DNA of 8,303 bases, from positions 1 to 8,303 of the forward strand of contig JAEWSV010000377.1 of NCBI GenBank assembly GCA_023398155.1, written 5' to 3'. The position numbers and the translations under genes were made by a program. The notes under the pieces were generated by a model. The model made no database searches, had not been told where the DNA came from, and saw nothing but the letters and a program-made list of their open reading frames with translations. Source of the DNA: Spirochaetota bacterium. Its GTDB lineage: Bacteria > Spirochaetota > Spirochaetia > Treponematales > Breznakiellaceae. Position 1 is the stretch's first letter. Every line of letters starts with the position of its first letter. Of this stretch, positions 1 through 6,068 are shown in pieces.

Positions 1-1
1 A

Positions 2-334
2 TCCGGCGAGATCAAGCACGGACCCATCGCCCTCATCAACGAGGAGACCCCGAGCGTCTTCCTCGTCCCCGACGATTCCCTGCGCGAAAAAGTCCTTTCC
101 AACATGAAGGAGATAAAGGCGCGCAAAGGGCCCATCATCGCGTTCTGTTCGGAGGGCGACGCCGAAGTGGAGGAGCTGGCCGACGAGGTCGTTTTCATCC
201 CCAAGATCGACGAGCTTTTCCAGCCCTTCCTCCTCGTTCCGCCGCTCCAGCTGTTCGCGTATTTCTGCGCCTTGGAGCTCGGCAGGGACGTGGACCAGCC
301 CCGGAACCTCGCCAAGAGCGTGACGGTGGAGTGA
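2..334 (+). CDS. glmS: Glutamine--fructose-6-phosphate aminotransferase (isomerizing), C-terminal part
   Basis: This is the last 110 codons of GlmS; the gene begins before the window. GlmS makes glucosamine-6-phosphate from fructose-6-phosphate and glutamine in the cytoplasm, the entry step to peptidoglycan and other amino sugars. The fragment opens with GEIKHGPIALI, matching the ELKHGPLALI segment that carries the isomerase His (His504 in E. coli). It ends in DVDQPRNLAKSVTVE, the near-invariant family C-terminus holding the active-site Lys (Lys603 in E. coli). Only the second SIS (sugar isomerase) subdomain is present; the glutaminase domain lies off the window. The TGA stop overlaps a possible GTG start of the next gene and the ATG follows closely, so the two are probably co-transcribed. 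Identification is secure from the terminal motif. The truncation is only the window edge. Confidence 0.96.
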   Translation, partial: SGEIKHGPIALINEETPSVFLVPDDSLREKVLSNMKEIKARKGPIIAFCSEGDAEVEELADEVVFIPKIDELFQPFLLVPPLQLFAYFCALELGRDVDQPRNLAKSVTVE

Positions 335-339
335 TCGGG

Positions 340-858
340 ATGCGCGGGCGGGCGGGGAGGGGAATCGTCTCGGCGGCGGCCGCCGGCCTCCTGCTCGGCC
401 TCTGCGCGTCCGCGGGAGCAGCTCCCGCGGCGACGGAGTGGGCGCTCCTGGTCCGGGGCTCCCTGCCGGTCAAGGGAATCCCCGGCTTCGGGGCGAACGC
501 GATCCCGGCCCTGTACGGCGAATACCGGGTGGCCTCCCTCTCCGAGCCGGTGGCGGTATGGGCGACGCGCGAAGGCCTGTACCTCGATCCGCGCATCTGG
601 AAAGGCCGCCGCGCGGGCGGGCTCGCGGCGTACGAGCGTGCCTCGTCCGAGGAGGACGCGTTTCCCGTCCTCCGGACCCTGATCGCCGCGGAGTCGGCCG
701 CCGACTGGACTGTGGTGGTCGCCTTTCCCGGCGATGCGGAGCGGAACGCGGAAATCGACCGGTTCATGCGGCGGTTCGTCGACCGCTTCAACCGCTTCGC
801 CCTCTCCGCCAAGCTGCCGAGCGACGTTTCCTTCCCGGCGGTGCTCGACGAGCGGTGA
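340..858 (+). CDS. Small exported protein of unknown function
   Basis: I do not recognise this 172-residue protein. It starts with a typical signal peptide: a basic n-region (RGRAGRG), a hydrophobic core (roughly residues 9-27, rich in Ala and Leu) and a likely signal-peptidase site near AGA-AP. The Cys in LLLGLC has Leu before it, which is a poor lipobox, so a lipoprotein is less likely. The mature part, about 145 residues, has no transmembrane segment. It contains WALLVRGSLPVKGIPG near its start and an amphipathic RFMRRFVDRFNRFAL helix near its end. The ATG at 340 is chosen because GGAG lies 8 nt upstream (328-331), inside the glmS end. A GTG at 331, three codons earlier, overlaps the glmS stop and is the alternative. 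The gene probably shares the glmS transcript. It stops 4 bp from the convergent CDF gene. Coding status is supported by the signal peptide and position; function is unknown. Confidence 0.72.
   Translation: MRGRAGRGIVSAAAAGLLLGLCASAGAAPAATEWALLVRGSLPVKGIPGFGANAIPALYGEYRVASLSEPVAVWATREGLYLDPRIWKGRRAGGLAAYERASSEEDAFPVLRTLIAAESAADWTVVVAFPGDAERNAEIDRFMRRFVDRFNRFALSAKLPSDVSFPAVLDER
346..362 (+). other. Potential G-quadruplex motif in the start region of the exported-protein gene
   Basis: Four G-runs (346-348, 350-352, 354-357, 359-362) are separated by single bases C, C and A. This fits the G3-N1-G3-N1-G3-N1-G3 pattern that forms very stable parallel quadruplexes. It lies on the coding strand, so it would be in the mRNA, beginning 4 bases after the ATG at 340. 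The run also encodes part of the basic signal-peptide n-region (Arg/Gly codons), so it may simply reflect GC-rich coding. The motif is seen directly; formation and any effect are inference. Confidence 0.5.
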
Positions 859-862
859 TCGG

Positions 863-1831
863 CTATTTGGTCCGAGCCTCGGCGCCCATGGAGCCTTCGC
901 TCAGGCCGTACCGTTCCTCTGCGTGGTTCGCGGCGGAACCCTCCGGTTCCACGTGCACGACGATATCGTAGACGTTCTCTATCCGCGCCTTGATGGCCGC
1001 CTCCACGGCTGCCGCGATGTCGTGGGCGGCGGCGACGGAGAGGTTCGGTTTCACCTCGATATCCAAATCGATGTCCCAGGCTCCGGCGATGCGCCGCATC
1101 CGCGCCCGGTGGGGGTTGCCCGCGCCGTTCACGGAGCGCACCGCATCGAAGACCGCGGCGTAGGTGCCGGTATCGGAACTGCCGTCCATGAGCTCCAAGT
1201 TCGCTTCCAGGAAGACGCCGACGGCGGTCTTGAGGACCCACGCGCCCACCAAGAGGGCGATCACCGCGTCGGCCGCGGGAATATCGAAACCGATGGTGAG
1301 GGCGAGTCCGAGGAGGACTCCAACGGATGTGACCACGTCGCCCCGCATATTTTTACCGTTGGCGATCAACATCGCCGAACCCGCCTTCTTTCCGAATAGG
1401 TATTGGCTCCACGCGAGGCCTAGTTTCCCCACGATGGAAACGATCGTGATCGCGAGGGCCGACGGGTCGGGCGCGGCCGTCTTTTTTCCTGAAATGAGCG
1501 TCGAAGCGGCTTGGAGGATGAGCTGCCCTCCCGCGAAGAAGAGGAGGAAGGCGAGGATGGTCGTGGCCACCGTCTCCGCGCGGCCGTGGCCCCAAGGATG
1601 GTCAGCGTCGGCCGGACGGGCGATGATGAGCGCCACGAAGAGCGACATGACGGCTATCACGGCGTCGGCGGAAGAATCGATGCCGTCGCCGATGACCGCG
1701 AGGCTTCCGGCGAAAAGGCCGACGGAGATCTTCAGGATCGCGAGGACGGCATTGCCGACGAGCGCGGTGATGGAGGCGGTCCTGATGATGCGCGCTCGCT
1801 CGTCCGCTTCCGCGGCTTTCTCGGTTTTCAT
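863..1831 (-). CDS. Cation diffusion facilitator (CDF) family metal exporter
   Basis: A 322-residue inner-membrane divalent-metal/proton antiporter of the CDF family. About six hydrophobic segments fill residues 15-210, followed by the cytoplasmic CDF C-terminal domain. In helix 2, GDGIDSSADAV gives the DxxxD metal pair (Asp52, Asp56), followed by DHPWGHGRAE, the common DHPyGHg loop. In helix 5 the usual HxxxD or DxxxD reads NMRGD (Asn161, Asp165), so one ligand is Asn. In the C-terminal domain His241, His270 and His293 (VVHVEP) sit where YiiP-type proteins bind regulatory metal. Specificity (Zn, Fe, Mn or other) cannot be read from this. The ATG at 1831 is chosen because homology-like sequence begins there. 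It has no clear Shine-Dalgarno; an in-frame GTG at 1849 and a TTG at 1909 are alternatives. It lies 85 bp downstream of cheD on the same strand and may be read through from the cheD promoter. Confidence 0.9.
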   Translation of the reverse strand: MKTEKAAEADERARIIRTASITALVGNAVLAILKISVGLFAGSLAVIGDGIDSSADAVIAVMSLFVALIIARPADADHPWGHGRAETVATTILAFLLFFAGGQLILQAASTLISGKKTAAPDPSALAITIVSIVGKLGLAWSQYLFGKKAGSAMLIANGKNMRGDVVTSVGVLLGLALTIGFDIPAADAVIALLVGAWVLKTAVGVFLEANLELMDGSSDTGTYAAVFDAVRSVNGAGNPHRARMRRIAGAWDIDLDIEVKPNLSVAAAHDIAAAVEAAIKARIENVYDIVVHVEPEGSAANHAEERYGLSEGSMGAEARTK

Positions 1832-1916
1832 AGAAGGATCAGTATTCACCGGCACGCGGGTTATCGCAAGGTAACAAATGAAAGCGGCGGAATAGACGGA
1901 AGTTATCAAAAAACGG

Positions 1917-2507
1917 TTAGGAGAAGAAGAAGACCTTTTCTCCCCTGTTTTCGTGGTCGGCGATCTCTTTTTCCCAGTAGCCGCGTTCCTTCTTTTCCAC
2001 CTTTTCCGTGGCTCCCTTTACGATGTACTTGCGGTACACCGCGAAGGTGTCGGTCCGGAACCGGATGACCCGGCCTTGCAGGCCCCCCAAGTCCTCCGCC
2101 TCCAAGGGAATGCCCTCGGTCTTGAGGAACTCCCGGATGAAGCGCTCGTTGACCTCGCCGACGCAGAGGAAGTTATCGGATGATATGCCCTCGAAGACGG
2201 CGCCTCCGCCGAACGCTTTCGCCCGAATGCGCTTCTTTTCTGCCCCGAGGCGGTACATGTCGTTGATGAGCAATTCCATGGCATGCACGCCGTAGCGGCC
2301 CGCGTCCGTGATATTGATAGGCATATTCTTGGCGTAACGGCGGTTCGCGAGCAGGAAGTGGTTCATGCCCGCGACGCGCGCCACCGGATCGTAGAGGCAG
2401 GCCGCCACGCAGGATCCAAGGAGGGTCGAGATGAGTTCGGTGCCGCCTGTCGCGTAGTGATCGCCCGGGTGGATGACGACGCGGCGTAAGTTGGTCGGAA
2501 TTTCCAT
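1917..2507 (-). CDS. cheD: Chemoreceptor glutamine deamidase CheD
   Basis: CheD deamidates glutamines of methyl-accepting chemotaxis proteins to glutamates and, in several bacteria, works with the phosphatase CheC. This 196-residue protein shows the family landmarks: VVIHPGDHYA near residue 10, the nucleophile in TLLGSCVAACLYDP (Cys33), the catalytic His in GMNHFLL (His50), and the KAFGGGAVFEG segment. The triad position held by Thr in Thermotoga CheD (six residues before Cys) is Ser27 here, a conservative change. After the core there is a charged tail of about 35 residues ending KVFFFS; a similar tail ending in hydrophobic residues is, from memory, seen in some other bacterial CheD proteins. 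No cheA, cheW, cheY or MCP gene is in the window, so it is isolated from a chemotaxis operon here. The ATG at 2507 has no Shine-Dalgarno but sits just below a good promoter, implying a leaderless or near-leaderless message. The family call is very secure. Confidence 0.94.
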   Translation of the reverse strand: MEIPTNLRRVVIHPGDHYATGGTELISTLLGSCVAACLYDPVARVAGMNHFLLANRRYAKNMPINITDAGRYGVHAMELLINDMYRLGAEKKRIRAKAFGGGAVFEGISSDNFLCVGEVNERFIREFLKTEGIPLEAEDLGGLQGRVIRFRTDTFAVYRKYIVKGATEKVEKKERGYWEKEIADHENRGEKVFFFS

Positions 2508-2516
2508 GCTTATGTT

Positions 2517-2545
2517 ATTTTAGGCCGGCGTCCGTTGACTTACAA
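2517..2545 (-). promoter_or_regulatory. Predicted sigma-70-type promoter of cheD
   Basis: Read on the minus strand, TTGTAA (2545-2540) and TAAAAT (2522-2517) are separated by exactly 17 bp, a good match to the -35/-10 consensus in an otherwise GC-rich region. Transcription would begin near 2510, only about 3 nt before the cheD ATG at 2507. The elements and spacing are visible in the sequence; activity and the start point are inferred. Confidence 0.6.
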
Positions 2546-2552
2546 GGAGTAG

Positions 2553-2583
2553 GGAGCCCGGGGCAGTCTCAACCCCCGGCTCC
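2553..2583 (-). terminator. GC-rich hairpin between the symporter gene and cheD promoter, possible terminator
   Basis: GGAGCC-C-GGGG (2553-2563) pairs with CCCC-C-GGCTCC (2573-2583): 10 bp with one C-C mismatch (G-G on the minus-strand RNA) and a 9-nt loop. It lies 20 bp past the symporter stop codon and just upstream of the cheD -35 box, where a terminator for the upstream unit is expected. The T-rich tract (TTTCTTT, 2584-2590) is on the plus-strand side, however, so for minus-strand transcripts the tract after the stem is only CTACTCCTT. Terminator function in the gene direction is therefore moderate at best. Confidence 0.45.
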
Positions 2584-2603
2584 TTTCTTTCCGGATCGCC
2601 CTC

Positions 2604-3947
2604 TTACTCGGCCTTTTTCTCATGCTCCGCCATGAGCGCGGTATAGGCCTTCTCGTCTAATGGATAGAACTGGATGAGGACGATGGCGACGATGAGGACG
2701 ACGACCGGTATGGGGCCGACGAGGAGGCGGATCGCGTTCTTGGCGCTCTCGCTCTGGACCGCGCCTGCCGCGTAGCCGCCCCACTGGAGGACGACGCCGG
2801 AGAGGAAGATGGCGAGGGCCTGGCCGCTCTTGGAGGTGAAGGTCCACATGCCGTAGAACGCGCCTTCCTTGCGTTTTCCGGTATGGATCGCGTCGTATTC
2901 GATGGTGTCGGGGACCATCGCCCAGGGCGCCACGTAGCCGAAACCGATGCCGATGCCCGCGTAGACCATCATCGCCAGGAAGAAATTCGGGCCGAGCACG
3001 TGGCCGAGCGCGTAGATGGCCGCGCAGGCGCTCGCGATGACCGCGAAGGAAATTTGGTAGGTGAGCTTCTTGCCGACCTTCTTGGACACGAGGACGGAGA
3101 CGGGAATGCAGACCATGGCCACGACCAGGAGGAGCACCATGGCGAGGGTGGTGAGTCCCTCGTCCATGTAGATGTATTTGGTGTAGTAGACGAGGATGCC
3201 CTGGAGGAACTGGAGGCCGACCAGGTTGACCGCATAGGTGAGTAGCACGATCACGTAGGGCCGGTTCTTGAAGACCACCAAGAAAGTCTCGAAGAAGCCC
3301 TCCTTGGGTATCTCGGTGTTGGAGTGGTCCTTCTCGCGGACCGAGGCGAAGGTAGCCAGGGCCGTTACGGCCATGAGGGTGCCGAGGATGAGGCCCATGG
3401 CGGAGAAACCCGCGCTCTTGTCGCGGAAGAGGCCGACGATGGGCTGGACGGCAGCCGCGCCGAGGATGGTCCCGATGACCGCGAAGCCGAACCGGAAGCC
3501 GTTGAGGCTCGTCCGCTCGTGGTAGTCGTCGGTGAGCTCGGGCGTTAGCGCGGAGTAGGGGACGTTGATCACCGTATAGGCGGTGTTGAGCAGCATGAGC
3601 GCGAAGGTTGCCCAGACCGTGAGGAGGATCGGATTCGCGATGTGCGGGTTCGTGAAGAAGAACCACATGGAGAAGAGGAGCGGCACCGAACCGTAGAGCA
3701 GGTAGGGCCTGCGGCGGCCCCAGCGGGTCCGCGTGCGGTCGGAGATGAAGCCCATCATGGGGTCGGTGACCGCGTCCCAGATCTTGCCGATCATGATGGC
3801 GGTCCCCGCGAGCGCCGCGCCGAGTCCTACCACGTCGGTGAGGTAGTTGAGGCTCCAGAAGCCGAGGGCCGTGAAGAAGAGGTTGCCCCCGAGGTCGCAG
3901 ATTCCGAAGCCCAGTTTCGTCCGGACGGGCAGTTTAGCGTTCGCCAT
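2604..3947 (-). CDS. GPH-family (MelB-like) cation symporter, major facilitator fold
   Basis: A 447-residue, 12-helix inner-membrane transporter of the glycoside-pentoside-hexuronide:cation symporter family. Helix 2 carries KIWDAVTDPMMG with Asp58 and Asp62, matching the cation-site Asp55/Asp59 of MelB. Next comes the loop TRTRWGRRRPYLL, the family signature. INVPYSALTPELTDD (from residue 127) matches the loop after helix 4. PWAMVPDTIEYD (from 341) and GKRKEGAFYG (from 357) are typical of the second half. Lys373 in TFTSKSGQALAIF sits like MelB Lys377. All key cation-coupling residues are therefore present and the protein looks functional. Its ATG overlaps the acyltransferase gene by 14 bp and is preceded by AAGGAG 7 nt upstream, so translation is probably coupled. 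Most relatives are annotated as sugar carriers, but the family also contains MFSD2A, a lysophospholipid importer. The acyltransferase partner makes a lipid substrate worth considering. The substrate is unknown. Confidence 0.9.
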   Translation of the reverse strand: MANAKLPVRTKLGFGICDLGGNLFFTALGFWSLNYLTDVVGLGAALAGTAIMIGKIWDAVTDPMMGFISDRTRTRWGRRRPYLLYGSVPLLFSMWFFFTNPHIANPILLTVWATFALMLLNTAYTVINVPYSALTPELTDDYHERTSLNGFRFGFAVIGTILGAAAVQPIVGLFRDKSAGFSAMGLILGTLMAVTALATFASVREKDHSNTEIPKEGFFETFLVVFKNRPYVIVLLTYAVNLVGLQFLQGILVYYTKYIYMDEGLTTLAMVLLLVVAMVCIPVSVLVSKKVGKKLTYQISFAVIASACAAIYALGHVLGPNFFLAMMVYAGIGIGFGYVAPWAMVPDTIEYDAIHTGKRKEGAFYGMWTFTSKSGQALAIFLSGVVLQWGGYAAGAVQSESAKNAIRLLVGPIPVVVLIVAIVLIQFYPLDEKAYTALMAEHEKKAE

Positions 3948-5307
3948 CGGCGTACTCCTTGCGAAAAAGATCGACGCAGTCCAGGTACCGCGCTTCCAAG
4001 TCTTCCGTCGCCGCGTCGAGGGCGGTCTTACGGCCGCCCCGATAGTCGGCGAGGCGATCCCGCAGTTCCAGCGGCCGGCCGGCCACGATGACCGCGTCCG
4101 ACCGCGCGGGCGTGAGCCGATCCGTGATGTTGCCCCCGCGGAGGCGGGACGTCAAGTCCAAGTAGTTGACGGCGCGCTCCAAGAGCAGGTCGAGGGGTTC
4201 GTGGTCCGTGAGGGAATCGAAGTCGAGGTAAGCGCCGATGTCCGCGAGTTCCATGTGCCGCATGGCGAACCAGGCCTCGCCGGCGGCGCGGTCCGCGAGC
4301 GCGCGGAAGAGGGGCGAACGCGCCGTTCCGCGCTCCCCCGAACCGAGGTCGTCCCGGTAGATCCGGTCCCAGCCCGCTTGGCGGATGCGGTAGACCCGCC
4401 GCGTCAGGTCCCCGTCCGACGGCAATCCGAGGGCGCCTTCCCCGACGGTGAGGGCCGCTTCGAGCACCGCCGCCCACCGTCCGTTGAGGGAGCCGGCTCC
4501 CTCCGCGCGAGGGATCCGATCGAGCCCGGCGTAGAATTCTTCGGCATGGGCGACCAGGGCCGCGGCGACGGCGCGGAGCCGCTCATGGGGGCCCTCTCCG
4601 GACCTTCCGGCGATCCCGCACTCCCGTTCCAACCTGGCGATGGAGCCTTCGAGGACTCGCTCTGCGCCGGCCCCGTAGCGCATGTGCACCGAGAGGGGCA
4701 ACACCGTGACGCGTTCGGGCCGTCCGGCGGCCTCGAGATCTTCGGCGCAGCGGAAGGCGAGGGAAGCGAAGCCGCGCTCCAAGCGCGGCACCGTGGAACT
4801 GGAATAGGAAACCTGGCCTTCGGGGGCGAGCGCGAGGGGGAAGGCGCCGTCCCGCAGATGGGTTCGTATGCGTTCCATGCCGCCCGCGTCCATCTTGACG
4901 TGATGGATCGGGAGAGCCCCCGCGCGCGGCAGGACCCAACGTACGAGGGCGCCGCTCCAAAGCGCGACCTCGTGGCCGTGGATGAAGTGGGCGTGGAGAG
5001 GCCGCGGGAGCGGCCGGCCGGCGGAACGGGCCGCCGCGGGGACGGCACGGGCTATCGCGGCGGCGACGACTTGGGGCTCGTGGCCGTAGGGATGGCGGAA
5101 GGCGAAGATGAGCCTGCTGCGGCCTTCCTGGAAGTCCCGGGCGGCCTCCACCGCGACGGATGCGCGGAGGAGCCGTATCGAGCGTATCTTGAACGCCAAG
5201 CGTAGGTACAGAGGCGATATCGATCGGTAGGCGGTCAGCAATGCGCCGCTCACCCGCGGGCTTTCGAGCTCCACGGACGCGCGCGCGCGGAGTATGGGTC
5301 GCGGCAT
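3934..5307 (-). CDS. PlsC-like acyltransferase with long C-terminal extension
   Basis: A 457-residue protein whose N-terminal half resembles the PlsC/LPLAT glycerolipid acyltransferase superfamily. Motif I reads RHPYGHEPQ with His72 and Glu77, an HX4E variant of the usual HX4D. GALPIHHVKMD (from residue 130) lies at motif II. LALAPEGQVSYSS (from 158) matches the PEG of motif III, and VTVLPLSV (from 200) resembles motif IV. Residues from about 240 to 457 form a helical, Arg- and Asp-rich extension that I do not recognise; standard PlsC proteins end near 240-260. No strong transmembrane helix is seen, so peripheral attachment to the inner face of the membrane is likely. The ATG at 5307 has AAGGAG 5 nt upstream (5313-5318). 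The gene lies 61 bp after the DJ-1 gene and overlaps the symporter gene by 14 bp. The acyl acceptor is unknown; lysophospholipid or another lysolipid is the natural guess. Confidence is good for the fold and low for the substrate. Confidence 0.78.
   Translation of the reverse strand: MPRPILRARASVELESPRVSGALLTAYRSISPLYLRLAFKIRSIRLLRASVAVEAARDFQEGRSRLIFAFRHPYGHEPQVVAAAIARAVPAAARSAGRPLPRPLHAHFIHGHEVALWSGALVRWVLPRAGALPIHHVKMDAGGMERIRTHLRDGAFPLALAPEGQVSYSSSTVPRLERGFASLAFRCAEDLEAAGRPERVTVLPLSVHMRYGAGAERVLEGSIARLERECGIAGRSGEGPHERLRAVAAALVAHAEEFYAGLDRIPRAEGAGSLNGRWAAVLEAALTVGEGALGLPSDGDLTRRVYRIRQAGWDRIYRDDLGSGERGTARSPLFRALADRAAGEAWFAMRHMELADIGAYLDFDSLTDHEPLDLLLERAVNYLDLTSRLRGGNITDRLTPARSDAVIVAGRPLELRDRLADYRGGRKTALDAATEDLEARYLDCVDLFRKEYADGER
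3955..3960 (-). promoter_or_regulatory. Shine-Dalgarno of the GPH symporter, inside the acyltransferase gene
   Basis: AAGGAG on the minus strand, 7 nt before the ATG at 3947 and embedded in the last codons of the acyltransferase. Ribosomes finishing the upstream gene would uncover or reload on this site, which supports translational coupling and fixes the symporter start. Confidence 0.8.
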
Positions 5308-5368
5308 CGGCGCTCCTTACGCCGCTTCAGTTTAGGCGAGGATCGCCGATCGCGCAACGGTCGCCCCT

Positions 5369-6013
5369 TCAGGCGCTTGCCTTGTTGAGCGACGCGTCGA
5401 GCGCGAAGTAATGGGCGCCCGTCGGCTCCCGGAACAGGTCGTACCAGGCGTCGAGCGTCTCCTGCCGCATCGCGCCCGTAATCGCCAGGATTTCGCGCGC
5501 GAATTCCAGGGGGAAGAGGCCGGAAGCGGTGATGAGCTTGCCGTCGCGGACCGCGCCCTCTTCCCGGTAGAGCCGCTCGCCGCGGTATTCGCTCGCTACC
5601 GCCTTGAGAAAGCCCAGGTTGTTGCTCGTGTGCCTCCGTTCGTCCAAGAGCCCCGCGCGGGCCAGGGCTACCGTGGCACCGCAGATGGCGGCCACGGGGA
5701 TGTCCGCGTCAAGGAAGGTCGCGGCGAGCGCGGCGATCCCGTCGTGTTCGCGGTAGTTGGTCCACGAGTCCCCGCCGGGGAGGATGAGGAGGCATGAGTC
5801 TTCCCGCCGGACCTCGTCGATGCTCCGCTCGACAGCGACGCGGATGCCTCCCATCGTCACGACCTCTCCGCGGCGCCTGCCGAAGGTCCTGAGTTCGATC
5901 GCCGCCGCTCCGCCGTTCAAATACCTCCCGGAAGCGAGCTCCGCGGTGATATTGCCGATTTCCCAGTCCGCCAAACCGTCGAAGGCGTACAGGTACGCGA
6001 TTTTCTTGTCCAT
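5369..6013 (-). CDS. DJ-1/PfpI superfamily protein (class I glutamine amidotransferase-like)
   Basis: A 214-residue cytoplasmic protein with a Rossmann-like DJ-1/PfpI fold. Visible landmarks are an opening beta strand KKIAYLYAFDGLADWEIG with Glu18 at the conserved acidic position, LLILPGGDSW (from residue 75), and the nucleophile elbow AAICGATVALA with Cys111. HTSNN (from 128) and GKLITASGLFPLEFAREIL (from 158) follow. Members act as deglycases, amidases, hydratases or stress proteins, and the exact reaction cannot be read here. The ATG at 6013 is chosen because AAGGAGG lies 6 nt upstream and the fold starts there; a longer in-frame reading to 6049 adds only 12 unlikely residues. The gene diverges from the WYL regulator across 88 bp, a common arrangement for a regulator and its target. 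It is followed by the acyltransferase on the same strand, 61 bp away, possibly in one transcript. Confidence 0.88.
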   Translation of the reverse strand: MDKKIAYLYAFDGLADWEIGNITAELASGRYLNGGAAAIELRTFGRRRGEVVTMGGIRVAVERSIDEVRREDSCLLILPGGDSWTNYREHDGIAALAATFLDADIPVAAICGATVALARAGLLDERRHTSNNLGFLKAVASEYRGERLYREEGAVRDGKLITASGLFPLEFAREILAITGAMRQETLDAWYDLFREPTGAHYFALDASLNKASA

Positions 6014-6019
6014 CGATGT

Positions 6020-6044
6020 CCTCCTTGGGGACGGCATCCCGTCC
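6020..6044 (-). promoter_or_regulatory. Shine-Dalgarno and adjacent hairpin in the DJ-1 gene leader
   Basis: The Shine-Dalgarno AAGGAGG is at 6026-6020. Two bases upstream of it in the message is a perfect inverted repeat: GGACGG and CCGTCC (6029-6034 and 6039-6044) around a 4-nt loop. The stem ends next to the ribosome-binding site without covering it. It could tune translation or be chance; the sequence alone does not decide. Confidence 0.45.
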
Positions 6045-6068
6045 TGCATGGAGGTTACTTCCCCGATG

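Noticed and set aside
842..852. Inverted repeat GCTCG-A-CGAGC near the convergent gene ends as a terminator
   Set aside because: Short stem with a one-base loop, inside the coding sequence and without a T-run.
195..1241. Long minus-strand ORF of 348 codons across glmS, the exported-protein gene and the CDF gene
   Set aside because: Arg/Gly/Pro-rich, low-complexity translation lying antisense to glmS and in the wrong frame of the CDF gene; a typical high-GC shadow.
1832..1909. N-terminal extension of the CDF protein from TTG at 1909
   Set aside because: The start would be a TTG without a Shine-Dalgarno and the extra residues do not resemble a CDF N-terminus; ATG at 1831 is simpler, though GTG at 1849 cannot be excluded.
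2620..3666. Second minus-strand ORF inside the symporter gene
   Set aside because: Arg/His/Pro-rich out-of-frame translation; the symporter frame is clearly the coding one.
3847..5205. Long plus-strand ORF of 452 codons
   Set aside because: Runs antisense to the acyltransferase, whose motifs, Shine-Dalgarno and operon overlap are convincing; the plus-strand translation shows no domain.
5308..5368. Short inverted repeat GGCGA-GGA-TCGCC between the DJ-1 and acyltransferase genes as a terminator
   Set aside because: Only 5 bp of stem, a 3-nt loop and no T-run; too weak in GC-rich DNA.
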